From Streptomyces sp. R44 (GTDB lineage: Bacteria > Actinomycetota > Actinomycetes > Streptomycetales > Streptomycetaceae), in assembly GCF_041053105.1 (NCBI RefSeq), contig NZ_CP163444.1:4278001-4342000 (forward strand): DNA of 64,000 nt, in the 5' to 3' direction. Positions 50,628 through 58,311 of this stretch are shown one piece after another. Every line of letters starts with the position of its first letter. Positions within the stretch are counted from its first letter, which is position 1. A program made the position numbers and the translations under genes. The notes beneath the pieces were generated by a model. The model searched no databases. It was not told the origin of the DNA and was given only the letters and a program-made list of their open reading frames with translations.

Positions 50628-51860
50628 TCAGCCTACGAGCGCTTCCGGCTTGCCCTTGCTGCGCGGGCGTTCCTCGACCAGCTTGCCCCACACGATCATG
50701 CGGTACGTGCTGGTGAACTCCGGCGTGCAGGTGGTCAGTGTGATGTACCGGCCGGGGCCCTTGAAGCCGGACTGCCTCGGTACGGGGTCGATCACCGAGA
50801 CGTTGGAGGGCGAGGTCTGCGGCAGGACACTGGCCATCTCGTACGTGTAGTACGCGGTCTTGGTCTCGACGACGATCGGGTCCCCGGGCTTCAACTGGTT
50901 GATGTACCGGAACGGTTCGCCGTGTGTGTTGCGGTGGCCGGCCACCGCGAAGTTGCCCTGCTTGTCGGCGGGCATGGCCGTCTTGAGCTTGCCCTCGCCG
51001 TAGTGGCCGACCATGCCCTTGTCGAGGACCTTGGCCTTGCTGATGCCCTCGGCGATGGGGACGACCACGTCCAGCTTGGGGATGTACATGATGGCGAAGC
51101 CCTTGCCGGGCTCGAAGGCCTCGGGCTTGTCCTCGCCGCCGCCCTGGTTCCAGGTGTCCTCGATCTGCTCCTTGGCCCGGTCGGTCTCCTGGCCGGCGAG
51201 GACGTTCGTCCACCACAGCTGGTAGGTGACGAAGAGGAGCATGACGACGCCGAGGGTGATGAAGAGTTCACCGACGACCCGGCTGGCGACGACGCCGACG
51301 CTCTCCTTGGCGGCGCGGGCGGCACGGCGGGCCTCGACGCGGGAGAGCGGCCGCCCTTCGGCGGCGGACGGCGCGGGCGTCGTGGGTGCGGCGGCCCGGT
51401 TGCGGCCGCGGCCGCCCTTGGCGGCGCGACGGCGCTCGGCACGCCCGGGGCCCGGACCCGGCTCGGACGGCGCCTCGGACGGCGCCTCGGAGACCTCTTC
51501 CAGGGCCCGCAGGGGCATCGTCTCGTCCCGGGGGGCCTCCGGGGCCTCCTCCGCCCCGTACGCCCCGTAGGAGGGCTCGTAGGGGGCCTCGGGGGCGTAC
51601 GGCTCGGCGGGCTCGTAGGAGTGCGCGGGGACGTACGGCTCGGCAGGCGGCGCATACGGTTCGGTGGCCGCGTACGAGGGCTCCGCGGGCGCGTACCCGG
51701 CGCCGGCCCCGTACTGCTCGGTCGGCGCGTATTGCTCGGCCGGGACGTACTGCTCGGCCGGTGCGTACGGTTCGGCGGGCGCGTACGGGTCCCCGGGTAT
51801 CGGCTCCGGCTCCGGCCCCGGCACGTTGGTCGCCCGGAACCACGGCGAGCCCGTCGTCAC
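50628..51860 (-). CDS. Class E sortase (2) with long Tyr/Pro/Ala/Glu repeat N-terminus
   Basis: A 410-residue sortase. Residues 25-105 are a repeat of AEPYAP / AEQYVP-type pentapeptides in the cytosolic part. A basic Arg/Ala stretch (140-185) is followed by one membrane helix at about 196-215. The sortase domain follows, with His309 (AVAGHRNTHG), Cys378 (ITLTTCTP) and Arg387 (STYRMIVWG). GTG 51860 overlaps the trpG stop (GTGA). The extension is longer than in typical class E sortases, and its role is unknown. Confidence 0.9.
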   Translation of the reverse strand: MTTGSPWFRATNVPGPEPEPIPGDPYAPAEPYAPAEQYVPAEQYAPTEQYGAGAGYAPAEPSYAATEPYAPPAEPYVPAHSYEPAEPYAPEAPYEPSYGAYGAEEAPEAPRDETMPLRALEEVSEAPSEAPSEPGPGPGRAERRRAAKGGRGRNRAAAPTTPAPSAAEGRPLSRVEARRAARAAKESVGVVASRVVGELFITLGVVMLLFVTYQLWWTNVLAGQETDRAKEQIEDTWNQGGGEDKPEAFEPGKGFAIMYIPKLDVVVPIAEGISKAKVLDKGMVGHYGEGKLKTAMPADKQGNFAVAGHRNTHGEPFRYINQLKPGDPIVVETKTAYYTYEMASVLPQTSPSNVSVIDPVPRQSGFKGPGRYITLTTCTPEFTSTYRMIVWGKLVEERPRSKGKPEALVG

Positions 51861-52495
51861 GCGACGGCCTTGCCCACCACCGGAGCGAGCCCCGCCGACC
51901 GGCCGACCGCCCCCTTGTCGCCGCACTGCTCCAGCCAGTTGGCGAGCATCAGGTGCCCGTGCTCGGTGAGGACCGACTCGGGGTGGAACTGCACGCCCTC
52001 GACGGGGAGTTCACGGTGGCGCAGCCCCATGATGATGCCGTCCTCGGTCCGCGCCGTGACCTCCAGCTCGGCCGGCACCGTGGCGGGCTCGGCGGCAAGC
52101 GAGTGGTAGCGGGTCGCGGTGAACGGCGAGGGCAGTCCGGCGAAGACGCCCTTGCCCTCGTGCGTGACGAGCGAGGTCTTGCCGTGCAGCAGCTCGGGCG
52201 CGCGGTCGACGACTCCGCCGTACGCCACGGCCATCGACTGCATGCCGAGGCAGACGCCGAAGACGGGCACGCCGGTGTCGGCGCAGTGCCGGACCATGTC
52301 GATGCAGACCCCGGCCTGTTCGGGCGCGCCGGGCCCGGGGGACAGCAGGACGCCGTCGAAGCCGTCCTGGGCGTGGCTCAGCTCGACCTCGTCGTTGCGG
52401 AGGACTTCGCACTCGGCGCCGAGCTGGTAGAGGTACTGAACGAGGTTGAAGACGAAGCTGTCGTAGTTGTCGACGACGAGAATTCGCGCGCTCAC
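51857..52495 (-). CDS. trpG: Anthranilate/aminodeoxychorismate synthase glutaminase subunit
   Basis: Class I glutamine amidotransferase of 212 residues supplying ammonia to chorismate-using synthases (TrpE or PabB). Catalytic triad: Cys82 (FGVCLGMQS), His171 and Glu173 (VQFHPESV). The N-terminus is ARILVVDNYDSFVFNLVQYL; oxyanion region LLSPGPGAPEQAG. GTG 52495 overlaps the stop of the 53-residue membrane protein gene. Its stop overlaps the next sortase start, so a housekeeping biosynthetic gene is embedded in a sortase operon. Tryptophan versus folate use cannot be decided here. Confidence 0.92.
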   Translation of the reverse strand: MSARILVVDNYDSFVFNLVQYLYQLGAECEVLRNDEVELSHAQDGFDGVLLSPGPGAPEQAGVCIDMVRHCADTGVPVFGVCLGMQSMAVAYGGVVDRAPELLHGKTSLVTHEGKGVFAGLPSPFTATRYHSLAAEPATVPAELEVTARTEDGIIMGLRHRELPVEGVQFHPESVLTEHGHLMLANWLEQCGDKGAVGRSAGLAPVVGKAVA

Positions 52496-52653
52496 TGGCC
52501 GTCCACCGTCACATCGTTGAACGGAAGCAGAGGCTCCGCCCAGGGGAACACGTACTGGAAGAGGACATAGACGACCGCGAGGACCAGCACGATCGAGATC
52601 AGCGCCCGTACCCACGCGTTGCCCGGCAGATGCCGCCAGATCCAGCCGTACAT
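52492..52653 (-). CDS. Small (53-residue) membrane protein
   Basis: A short gene. ATG 52653 begins MYGWIWRHLPGNAWVRAL, followed by a single membrane helix ISIVLVLAVVYVLFQYVF (about 19-36) and an outer tail PWAEPLLPFNDVTVDGQ. AACGGAAGGG is upstream. It ends TGA with a four-base GTGA overlap with trpG, strong evidence that it is translated. Position between sortase 3 and trpG suggests a role in the envelope cluster. I do not recognise a named family. Confidence 0.8.
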   Translation of the reverse strand: MYGWIWRHLPGNAWVRALISIVLVLAVVYVLFQYVFPWAEPLLPFNDVTVDGQ

Positions 52654-52717
52654 GACGTGGACCGTCCCTTCCGTTCGTTACGGGGACCAGAGTACGGGGC
52701 GAGCGGGCCGTGAGGGG

Positions 52718-53389
52718 TCAGCTGTCCAAAGCCTGTGGACGGCCGTCGGTCACGGGGCGGGTGGCGTCGAGGTGCGCCCAGACGATCAGCCGGTGGCTGC
52801 TGCCCCACTCGGGGTCGCAGGTGGTGAGGGTGAGGTAGCGGCCGGGCCCGTCGAAGCCGGACTTCCTGGGGACGGGGTCGACGACGGCGGTGTCGCCGGG
52901 GACGGTCCGGTAGGGGCCGCGGTCGATCCGGTAGGTGAACCAGGTCGTGCCGTCGGTGAGGACGATCGCGTCGCCGGGGCGCAGGCGCGGGAAGTCCTTG
53001 AAGGGGTCGCCGTGGGTGCGGCGGTGGCCGGCGACGGCGAAGTTCCCGGTGCCGCCGAGCGTGGCGGTGCGGGTGTAGTGCCCGAGGCCCTTCTTCAGGA
53101 CGTCGGGGCCGGTGCCTTCGAGGACGGGCCATTTCCAGTCGCGGCCGAGCCGGGGGACGTACATCACGGCGATGCCCTTGCCGGTGGCGTACAGCGGCGG
53201 TACGCGCGCGGGTGCGGGTGCGGCGGCGACGGGGGTGTCGGCCCAGGCGCGCTGGAGGGTGTCGATCTGGGCGGCGCTGGCGCCGGCGGCCTGGACGCCG
53301 GTCCAGTACAGGAGGTAGGCGACGAAGAGGACGATGAGGGCGCCGGCGGTGATGCAGAGCTCGCTGAGGGTCCTCACGAGGAGACGCAA
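52718..53389 (-). CDS. Class E sortase (3)
   Basis: A 223-residue sortase. N-terminal membrane helix at about 10-30 (CITAGALIVLFVAYLLYW), an Ala/Pro stalk, then the sortase domain: His122 (AVAGHRRTHG), Cys191 (LTLTTCDP), Arg200 (SSHRLIVWA). TTG 53389 is chosen because GGGAGGG sits five bases upstream; GTG 53377 is the alternative. It lies between DUF881 and the 53-residue gene in one leftward run. Confidence 0.9.
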   Translation of the reverse strand: MRLLVRTLSELCITAGALIVLFVAYLLYWTGVQAAGASAAQIDTLQRAWADTPVAAAPAPARVPPLYATGKGIAVMYVPRLGRDWKWPVLEGTGPDVLKKGLGHYTRTATLGGTGNFAVAGHRRTHGDPFKDFPRLRPGDAIVLTDGTTWFTYRIDRGPYRTVPGDTAVVDPVPRKSGFDGPGRYLTLTTCDPEWGSSHRLIVWAHLDATRPVTDGRPQALDS

Positions 53390-53404
53390 GCGGCCCTCCC
53401 GCTG

Positions 53405-54172
53405 TCAGCTCACCGGCTTCGCGTAGTGGAGGTCCACTGTGCCCGAGTACCCGGGAAGAGTCACCGCCCTGTGCTCGTCGACTTTCCAGCCGAGCCCGTA
53501 CGCCTTGACGTACAGCTGGTAGTTCTGGAGCGCGGGGGAGGCGGCCAGCGCCCTGGTCAGCCTGCCGCGGTCGCCGACGGCGGTGATCTTGTAGGGCGGT
53601 GAGTAGACGCGGCCCTGGAGGATCAGGGTGTTGCCGACGCAGCGCACGGCGCTGGTGGAGATGAGCCGCTGGTCCATGACCCGGATGCCTTCGGCGCCGC
53701 CCTGCCACAGGGCGTTGACGACGGCCTGGAGGTCCTGCTGGTGGATGACCAGGTCGTTGGCCTGCGGTTCGGGGTAGCCGGGGGCGGCCTGGGCGTTGGG
53801 TGGGGCGTCGTCGAGGGTGACGGTGAGGCCGGAGCCGGAGACCTCGGTGGTGCCCGCGTTCGCTTCGAGCGCGTCGAGTTTCTCGTCCTCCGCGCGCGTG
53901 GAGCCGTCGTCGCGGGCGGCGAGGGAGTCGACCTGGCCGCGGAGGGTGGCGGTGGACTCGTCGAGGCCGGCGTTCTTGTGGCTGCGTTCCTCGATGAGGT
54001 CGGAGAGCCTGAGGAGCGAGGCGTCCGTGCGGATGTTGGTGCCCTTGGCGGTGTTGAAGCTCGTGACGAAGATCAGTCCGGCGAGGGCGAAGACGGCAAG
54101 GGTGAGCACTCGGACGGGGCGCCACCTCGTGGTGCGGCCCGGCCCTTCGGGAGTGTCGGCGGAATTGCTCAA
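53405..54172 (-). CDS. DUF881 family exported protein
   Basis: A 255-residue protein with one N-terminal membrane helix at about 22-42 ([20 protein letters not shown]). A coiled-coil stretch (about 50-110, [20 protein letters not shown]) precedes the DUF881 domain, with [34 protein letters not shown] and [23 protein letters not shown]881 proteins cluster with division and wall genes in actinobacteria. TTG 54172 start. Divergent from crgA; first gene of the run leading into the sortases. Function not established. Confidence 0.88.
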   Translation of the reverse strand: MSNSADTPEGPGRTTRWRPVRVLTLAVFALAGLIFVTSFNTAKGTNIRTDASLLRLSDLIEERSHKNAGLDESTATLRGQVDSLAARDDGSTRAEDEKLDALEANAGTTEVSGSGLTVTLDDAPPNAQAAPGYPEPQANDLVIHQQDLQAVVNALWQGGAEGIRVMDQRLISTSAVRCVGNTLILQGRVYSPPYKITAVGDRGRLTRALAASPALQNYQLYVKAYGLGWKVDEHRAVTLPGYSGTVDLHYAKPVS

Positions 54173-54312
54173 CGTACCCTGATCCCCTTCGGTGCCGCGG
54201 AACCACTACGCTAACGGACGCCTGGGGGACGCAGTCGTCCTCCTTCGTCACATCCCGGCGCCAGCCACAGTTCCCTGCGCGGTCACGCAGCGCATCGACA
54301 GGAGAGTCCCTC

Positions 54313-54567
54313 GTGCCGAAGTCACGGATCCGCAAGAAGGCCGACTTCACGCCTCCGCCCGCCAAGCAGGCCACCAACATCAAGCTGACCAATCGCAGCT
54401 GGGTGGCGCCGGTGATGCTGGCGCTGTTCGCCATCGGTCTGGTGTGGATCGTGGTCTTCTACGTCACCGACGGCTCCATGCCGGTCGAGTCGATCCGGAA
54501 CTGGAACATCGTGGTGGGCTTCGGCTTCATCGCGGCCGGGTTCGGCGTCTCCACGCAGTGGAAGTAG
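54313..54567 (+). CDS. crgA: Cell division protein CrgA
   Basis: An 84-residue division regulator with two membrane helices (about 30-52 and 65-82). Begins [20 protein letters not shown] and ends [15 protein letters not shown], diagnostic for CrgA. In Streptomyces it influences FtsZ ring formation and septation in aerial hyphae. In mycobacteria it contacts FtsZ, FtsQ and PBPs. GTG 54313 has AGGAG upstream. Monocistronic. Confidence 0.96.
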   Translation: MPKSRIRKKADFTPPPAKQATNIKLTNRSWVAPVMLALFAIGLVWIVVFYVTDGSMPVESIRNWNIVVGFGFIAAGFGVSTQWK

Positions 54568-54624
54568 CGGCGGACCGGTCGATGTAGCGGTCGCGGCGGC
54601 CTCTCGTCAAGCTCTCCCCCGAGC

Positions 54625-54859
54625 TTATCCACAGCGTTGTGCACAGCACTGGATAACTTACGAAGATCTGTGGATAACTCGCACGAGGTTGACGGCGGTA
54701 TGACCGGAATCACCCTCGGCAGAACACACGAAGCCCCTCGCCTCCCTGGAGAAATACCAGGTCAGAGGCGAGGGGCCGCGTCTTTCCCCACCGTCTGGGG
54801 AGGATCCGCCACGCACTGTGGATAACTCTGGGGAAAGCTCACAGAAGAGCTCGTCCACA
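54625..54859. other. Cluster of DnaA boxes between crgA and rhomboid gene
   Basis: Three perfect consensus boxes: TTATCCACA at 54625-54633, and TGTGGATAA (reverse orientation) at 54669-54677 and 54817-54825. Near matches are TTGTGCACA at 54637-54645, ACTGGATAA at 54648-54656 and TCGTCCACA at 54851-54859. The 303-base gap holds no gene, only these boxes and a terminator hairpin. It is AT-richer than its surroundings. DnaA-box clusters flanking oriC have been described in S. coelicolor and shown to affect initiation frequency; this could be an equivalent. Confidence 0.7.
54733..54776. terminator. Terminator hairpin between crgA and rhomboid gene
   Basis: GCCCCTCGCCTC (54733-54744) pairs perfectly with GAGGCGAGGGGC (54765-54776); CCTGG/CCAGG inside the loop can extend it. 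Positioned between convergent genes, and also inside the DnaA-box cluster. Confidence 0.6.
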
Positions 54860-54870
54860 GGCACCTGCGC

Positions 54871-55734
54871 TCAGGTGAGCGCAGCCGATCGGGCGAGCAC
54901 GATCCCCAGGTCGACCAGGAGCACCAGGGCACAGGCCCCGTACTGCACCAGGTCCCGCCGGACCCTCGGCGCGTGCACCATCGCGTACGTCAGCAGGACG
55001 CCGGCCACCAGACCGCCGACGTGCGCCTGCCAGGAGATCCCCGGACGGGTGAACGTGATGAGCAGGTTCAGCGCCACGAACAGAAGCGCGGGCCGCATGT
55101 CCTGCCGCCTGCGCCGGGCCAGCACGATCCAGGCCCCGAGCAGGCCGTACACGATGCCCGAGGCACCGAGCGAGAACTGGTTCTGCGGGGAGAGCAGATA
55201 GGCGAGCGCGGAGCCGGAGAGCCCGGAGAGCAGGCAGAGCGCCGTGTACCGGATCCGCCCCAGCTCGGGCTCGACGATCCCGCCGATCATCCACAGGCCC
55301 AGCATGTTGAAGAGGAAGTGCGGGAGCTCCTGGTGGAGGAAGGCCGAGGTCAGCAGCCGGTACCACTCGCCGTCCGAGACCCCGACCAGCTCACCGCTCG
55401 GAAGGTAGGCGCCGCCGATCAGGGCGAGGTCGTCGAGGAGCCGGTCGCCGACCACCTGGACGGCGATGAACAGCGCCAGGTTGATCACCATGAGGATCTT
55501 GGTGATGAAGCGTCCGTCCGCCGCCACCCGGCCACCCGCGAGCGTCCGGGGCTGGTTGGCACCGGCGGCGTGGCCGGTGCCCGAGCCGCCCCGTACGCAC
55601 TCCGGGCACTGGAAGCCGACGGACGCGGAGATCATGCACTGTGTGCAGATGGGCCGCTCGCAGCGGGCGCAGCGGATGCCGGTCTCGGCCTCCGGGTGGC
55701 GGTAGCAGCGCAGCAGACCGGGCTGCGTGTCCAT
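54871..55734 (-). CDS. Rhomboid-family intramembrane serine protease with N-terminal zinc finger
   Basis: A 287-residue protein. The N-terminal B-box-like zinc-binding region has C10, H13, C22, C25, C30, C33, C43 and C46. The rhomboid core spans about 78-280 with six to seven helices: N143 in HFLFNMLGLWMIGG, catalytic Ser192 in SLGASGIVYG, His238 in WQAHVGG. Cleaves membrane proteins within the bilayer; substrates are unknown. ATG 55734 start, 22 bases after the cyclophilin gene stop. Confidence 0.93.
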   Translation of the reverse strand: MDTQPGLLRCYRHPEAETGIRCARCERPICTQCMISASVGFQCPECVRGGSGTGHAAGANQPRTLAGGRVAADGRFITKILMVINLALFIAVQVVGDRLLDDLALIGGAYLPSGELVGVSDGEWYRLLTSAFLHQELPHFLFNMLGLWMIGGIVEPELGRIRYTALCLLSGLSGSALAYLLSPQNQFSLGASGIVYGLLGAWIVLARRRRQDMRPALLFVALNLLITFTRPGISWQAHVGGLVAGVLLTYAMVHAPRVRRDLVQYGACALVLLVDLGIVLARSAALT

Positions 55735-55756
55735 GGCGGGTTCCGTCCCTTCCGCC

Positions 55757-56284
55757 TCAGCGCTTCTCGATCACCACGGACTCGACGACGACGTCCTGGA
55801 GCGGACGCTCGGTGTGGGGGTCGGTCGCGGTGGCCGCGATCGCGTCCACGACCTTCCGGCTCTCCTTGTCGGCGACCTCGCCGAAGATGGTGTGCTTGCG
55901 GTTCAGCCAGGTCGCGGGGCCGACGGTGATGAAGAACTGCGAGCCGTTGGTGCCCGGGCCCGCGTTGGCCATGGCCAGCAGGTACGGGCGGTCGAAGAAG
56001 AGCTCCGGGTGGAACTCGTCGGCGAACTCGTAGCCCGGGCCGCCCGTGCCGTTCCCCAGCGGGTCGCCGCCCTGGATCATGAAGCCCTTGATGACCCTGT
56101 GGAAGACCGTTCCGTCGTAGAGCGGGTCCGAGGAGACCGTGCCGGTGGCGGGATGCGTCCACTCACGCTCGCCGGAGGCGAGCTCGACGAAGTTCCGCAC
56201 CGTCTTCGGGGCGTGGAACGGCAGCAGCCGCACCTCGATGTCGCCCAGGCTCGTCCTGAGGGTCGCGTACAGCTGCTCGGCCAC
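55757..56284 (-). CDS. Cyclophilin-type peptidyl-prolyl cis-trans isomerase
   Basis: A 175-residue cytosolic cyclophilin accelerating proline isomerisation. Active-site blocks: GTVFHRVIKGFMIQGGDPLG, NAGPGTNGSQFFITVGPATW, NRKHTIFGEV. The start is GTG 56284 (AEQLYATLRTSLGDIEVRLL), preceded by GGAAGG; the frame could be extended to 56302 but those residues are not family-like. Probably co-transcribed with the rhomboid gene. Divergent from the DUF5324 gene. Confidence 0.94.
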   Translation of the reverse strand: MAEQLYATLRTSLGDIEVRLLPFHAPKTVRNFVELASGEREWTHPATGTVSSDPLYDGTVFHRVIKGFMIQGGDPLGNGTGGPGYEFADEFHPELFFDRPYLLAMANAGPGTNGSQFFITVGPATWLNRKHTIFGEVADKESRKVVDAIAATATDPHTERPLQDVVVESVVIEKR

Positions 56285-56301
56285 GGTCGCCTTCCGTCCC
56301 A

Positions 56302-56328
56302 CGTCGTGTCGCGTCGTCGTGTCGCGTC
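56302..56328. repeat. 13-base direct repeat upstream of the cyclophilin gene
   Basis: CGTCGTGTCGCGT occurs twice head to tail (56302-56314, 56315-56327), followed by the related CATGTCACGTC. It lies in the promoter region between divergent genes. Role unknown. Confidence 0.6.
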
Positions 56329-56470
56329 ATGTCACGTCTGTCTCTGGCGTGTCCGATCCTCGCATGCCCCGGATGCCAGCCCCACATGCCGGACGCCGCT
56401 CCGGCGGGCATGATTCCGAAAAGGATGGAAAGGTGAAAAACCGACATCGCCACCGAGGAGGAGGAATCCC

Positions 56471-57175
56471 GTGACCCGCATGGACAGCGTGCGCGCCGCG
56501 ACAGGTTCGGCGAAGGAGAGCGTCCTGCACGCCGCGGAAGTGGTGGCGCCGTACGCCGACTCGGCCAAGGACCAGGCCGCGCACTACGCACACGAGGCGC
56601 GCGTGGTGATCGCGCCGAAGGTCTCGAAGGCCGCGTCCGCGGCCCGTACGCAGGCTCGCGCGCAGTACGACTCGTATGTCGCACCGCACGTACCACCGCG
56701 GGTCGACGCGGCCGCACACCGTGCGGCGGTCAAGACCCGCCGGGCCGCCCGTCAGGCGGCCGACTACACCGTTCCGCGCGTCGAGAGCGCGGTCGCCGCG
56801 ACCGGTCCCGTCCTGGAGGAGGCCGGGTCGCGTTCCACCGCCGCCTGGGCCGCGCTGCGCGGTCAGGTGACGCCGAAGGAAATCCAGAAGATCGTGAAGA
56901 AGCACGAGCGTCGGGCCAGGGCCGGACGCCTCGCCAAGGGACTCGTCGTCCTCGGCGTACTGCTCGGCGGCGCTTTCGTCGCCTGGAAGTGGTGGGACAA
57001 GCAGGCCAATCCCGACTGGCTGGTCGAACCTCCCGCTCCCACCGAGATGGACGAGGACTCACCGCTGTCGTCCGTCGACGGCAGTGGGGCTCCCCGTGAC
57101 GCGGAGGTGGAGACCGAGGCCGATTCCGATGCCGCAGCCGCCGCGGAAGCCGCCGACCGCGACGAACGCCGCTGA
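56471..57175 (+). CDS. DUF5324 family membrane-anchored protein
   Basis: A 234-residue protein. Long amphipathic Ala/Arg/Lys helices (about 1-150, [40 protein letters not shown]) resemble LEA or apolipoprotein repeats. One membrane helix follows at about 158-178 (LVVLGVLLGGAFVAWKW), then KQANPDWLVEPPAPTE, the conserved family end, and an acidic tail. GTG 56471 has GAGGAGGAGGA upstream. Function unknown; confined to Streptomyces and relatives as far as I know. Confidence 0.85.
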   Translation: MTRMDSVRAATGSAKESVLHAAEVVAPYADSAKDQAAHYAHEARVVIAPKVSKAASAARTQARAQYDSYVAPHVPPRVDAAAHRAAVKTRRAARQAADYTVPRVESAVAATGPVLEEAGSRSTAAWAALRGQVTPKEIQKIVKKHERRARAGRLAKGLVVLGVLLGGAFVAWKWWDKQANPDWLVEPPAPTEMDEDSPLSSVDGSGAPRDAEVETEADSDAAAAAEAADRDERR

Positions 57176-57189
57176 CCGACCGCTACTCC

Positions 57190-57370
57190 TACCGAGGTCC
57201 TACCGAGGTCCTGCTGGGGTCCTGCTGGGGTCCTGCTGGGTCTTACTGAGTCCTGCTGGGTTCTACCGGGTCCTGCCGGGTCCTGCTCTTGGGCTTACCG
57301 GGTCCTGCTGGGTCTTACCGGTTCGTGCCGGGTCCTGCTGGGTCCTACCGGGGCCTGCCGGGTTCCGTCC
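57190..57370. repeat. Degenerate 10-11-base repeat array
   Basis: About 16 units of consensus GTCCTGCTGG or GTCCTACCGG follow one another from 57190 to 57370. Three consecutive GGTCCTGCTGG units are exact (about 57207-57240). The array fills the gap after the DUF5324 stop. The 57371-57452 remainder up to the DUF6344-like stop shows nothing else. Confidence 0.8.
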
Positions 57371-57452
57371 TTGGTTCTGCTGCGGCCCTTCCCGGGCCGC
57401 TGACGTCCCGCGGGTGGGGTGGGGGGAGTACGCGTCGTCGTCTCCCCACGCC

Positions 57453-57833
57453 CTACGCCGCCGCGGCAGCGGCGAGCGCCAGGTCCGTCAGCGCGGCCGG
57501 GTCGCTCTCGACGCCGGCGGTCGACGAGGACCGCTGACGCGCGGAGGGGGAGGAACCGTGGGCCTCGGCGGCGATGCGCTGCTTGATGGTGGGCGGCAGG
57601 GCGCGGTCCCCGGCCAGCGGCCAGCGATGCGTCCGCTGTGCCGGTACGGAGGCGAGCGCGCGCTCCCCGGCGGTGACGGCGGGGGCGGCGGCGGGCGCGG
57701 CCGGCTCCTCGGGCTGCTGGACGGCGGGCTGCCCGGCCGCGGCGGCGGTGTTCGCCAGGCCGACGGAGGCGAGGAGGGCGAAGAGGACGGAGATGAAGGC
57801 GGTCCAGAACTGCTTGACCTTGGCGGTGGCCAT
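57453..57833 (-). CDS. Small exported/membrane-anchored protein, DUF6344-like
   Basis: A 126-residue protein. The N-terminal basic-hydrophobic segment (ATAKVKQFWTAFISVLFALL, about 1-33, ending ANTAAAA) looks like a signal peptide or anchor. An Ala/Pro/Gln-rich middle follows, then a conserved-looking RALPPTIKQRIAAEAHGSSPS block and an Ala-rich end. ATG 57833 has GTGAGGGGCC upstream. The family name is a tentative recollection; function unknown. Confidence 0.7.
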   Translation of the reverse strand: MATAKVKQFWTAFISVLFALLASVGLANTAAAAGQPAVQQPEEPAAPAAAPAVTAGERALASVPAQRTHRWPLAGDRALPPTIKQRIAAEAHGSSPSARQRSSSTAGVESDPAALTDLALAAAAAA

Positions 57834-58061
57834 GGCCCCTCACTTTCGTGACGTTCTCGGATGGTTCATTTCGGGTTGCGCGCTTTACGTACTTTTCTCA
57901 TGATGTGGATGCGGACCCGATTTCCGCGGACCGACGCCGCCGTCGCGCAGTTCTTCCGATGAACACCACCCGGACGGACCAGCGCCGCCCCCGGTCACCC
58001 AGCGCCACGGCGCCCGAACCCGGCCCGTACGCCCGCACACGCGCCCCGCACGGAACGCGAA

Positions 58062-58101
58062 AGACCCCCCTGTCCTGCGCTTCCGCAGGTCAGGGGGGTC
58101 T
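58062..58101 (-). terminator. Terminator downstream of tRNA-Ala
   Basis: AGACCCCCCTG (58062-58072) pairs with CAGGGGGGTCT (58091-58101), and the inner CCTGCG-CTTC-CGCAGG continues the stem after a T:T mismatch: 17 pairs in total. On the minus strand TTTCGC follows. Lies eight bases past tRNA-Ala. Confidence 0.8.
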
Positions 58102-58108
58102 GTCCGAG

Positions 58109-58181
58109 TGGAGCCTAGGGGAGTCGAACCCCTGACATCTGCCATGCAAAGACAGCGCTCTACCAACTGAGCTAAGGCCCC
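58109..58181 (-). tRNA. tRNA-Ala (anticodon UGC)
   Basis: A 73-base tRNA. Acceptor GGGGCCT pairs with AGGCTCC (one G:T), discriminator A. D arm TAGCTCAGTTGGTAGAGC. Anticodon stem CTGTC/GGCAG around TTTGCAT gives TGC. T arm AGGGGTTCGACTCCCCT. The 3' CCA is not encoded. Confidence 0.96.
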
Positions 58182-58311
58182 GGAACGAGGACAGCGTACC
58201 GGGTCACCCCCCATGTCCGGCAAAAGGATTGGGACTCCCGGTCGGCGACCACTCTCCGTAAGATGCTGACCGAGGTTCGCAGTGGCGAACCTAAGGGATG
58301 GGGAGTAAGTA

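Noticed and set aside
54625..54859. oriC itself
   Set aside because: The cluster is not between dnaA and dnaN and has too few boxes for a Streptomyces origin; a DnaA-binding regulatory cluster fits better.
57190..57370. CRISPR array
   Set aside because: Units are only 10-11 bases, degenerate and contiguous without unique spacers, and no cas genes are present.
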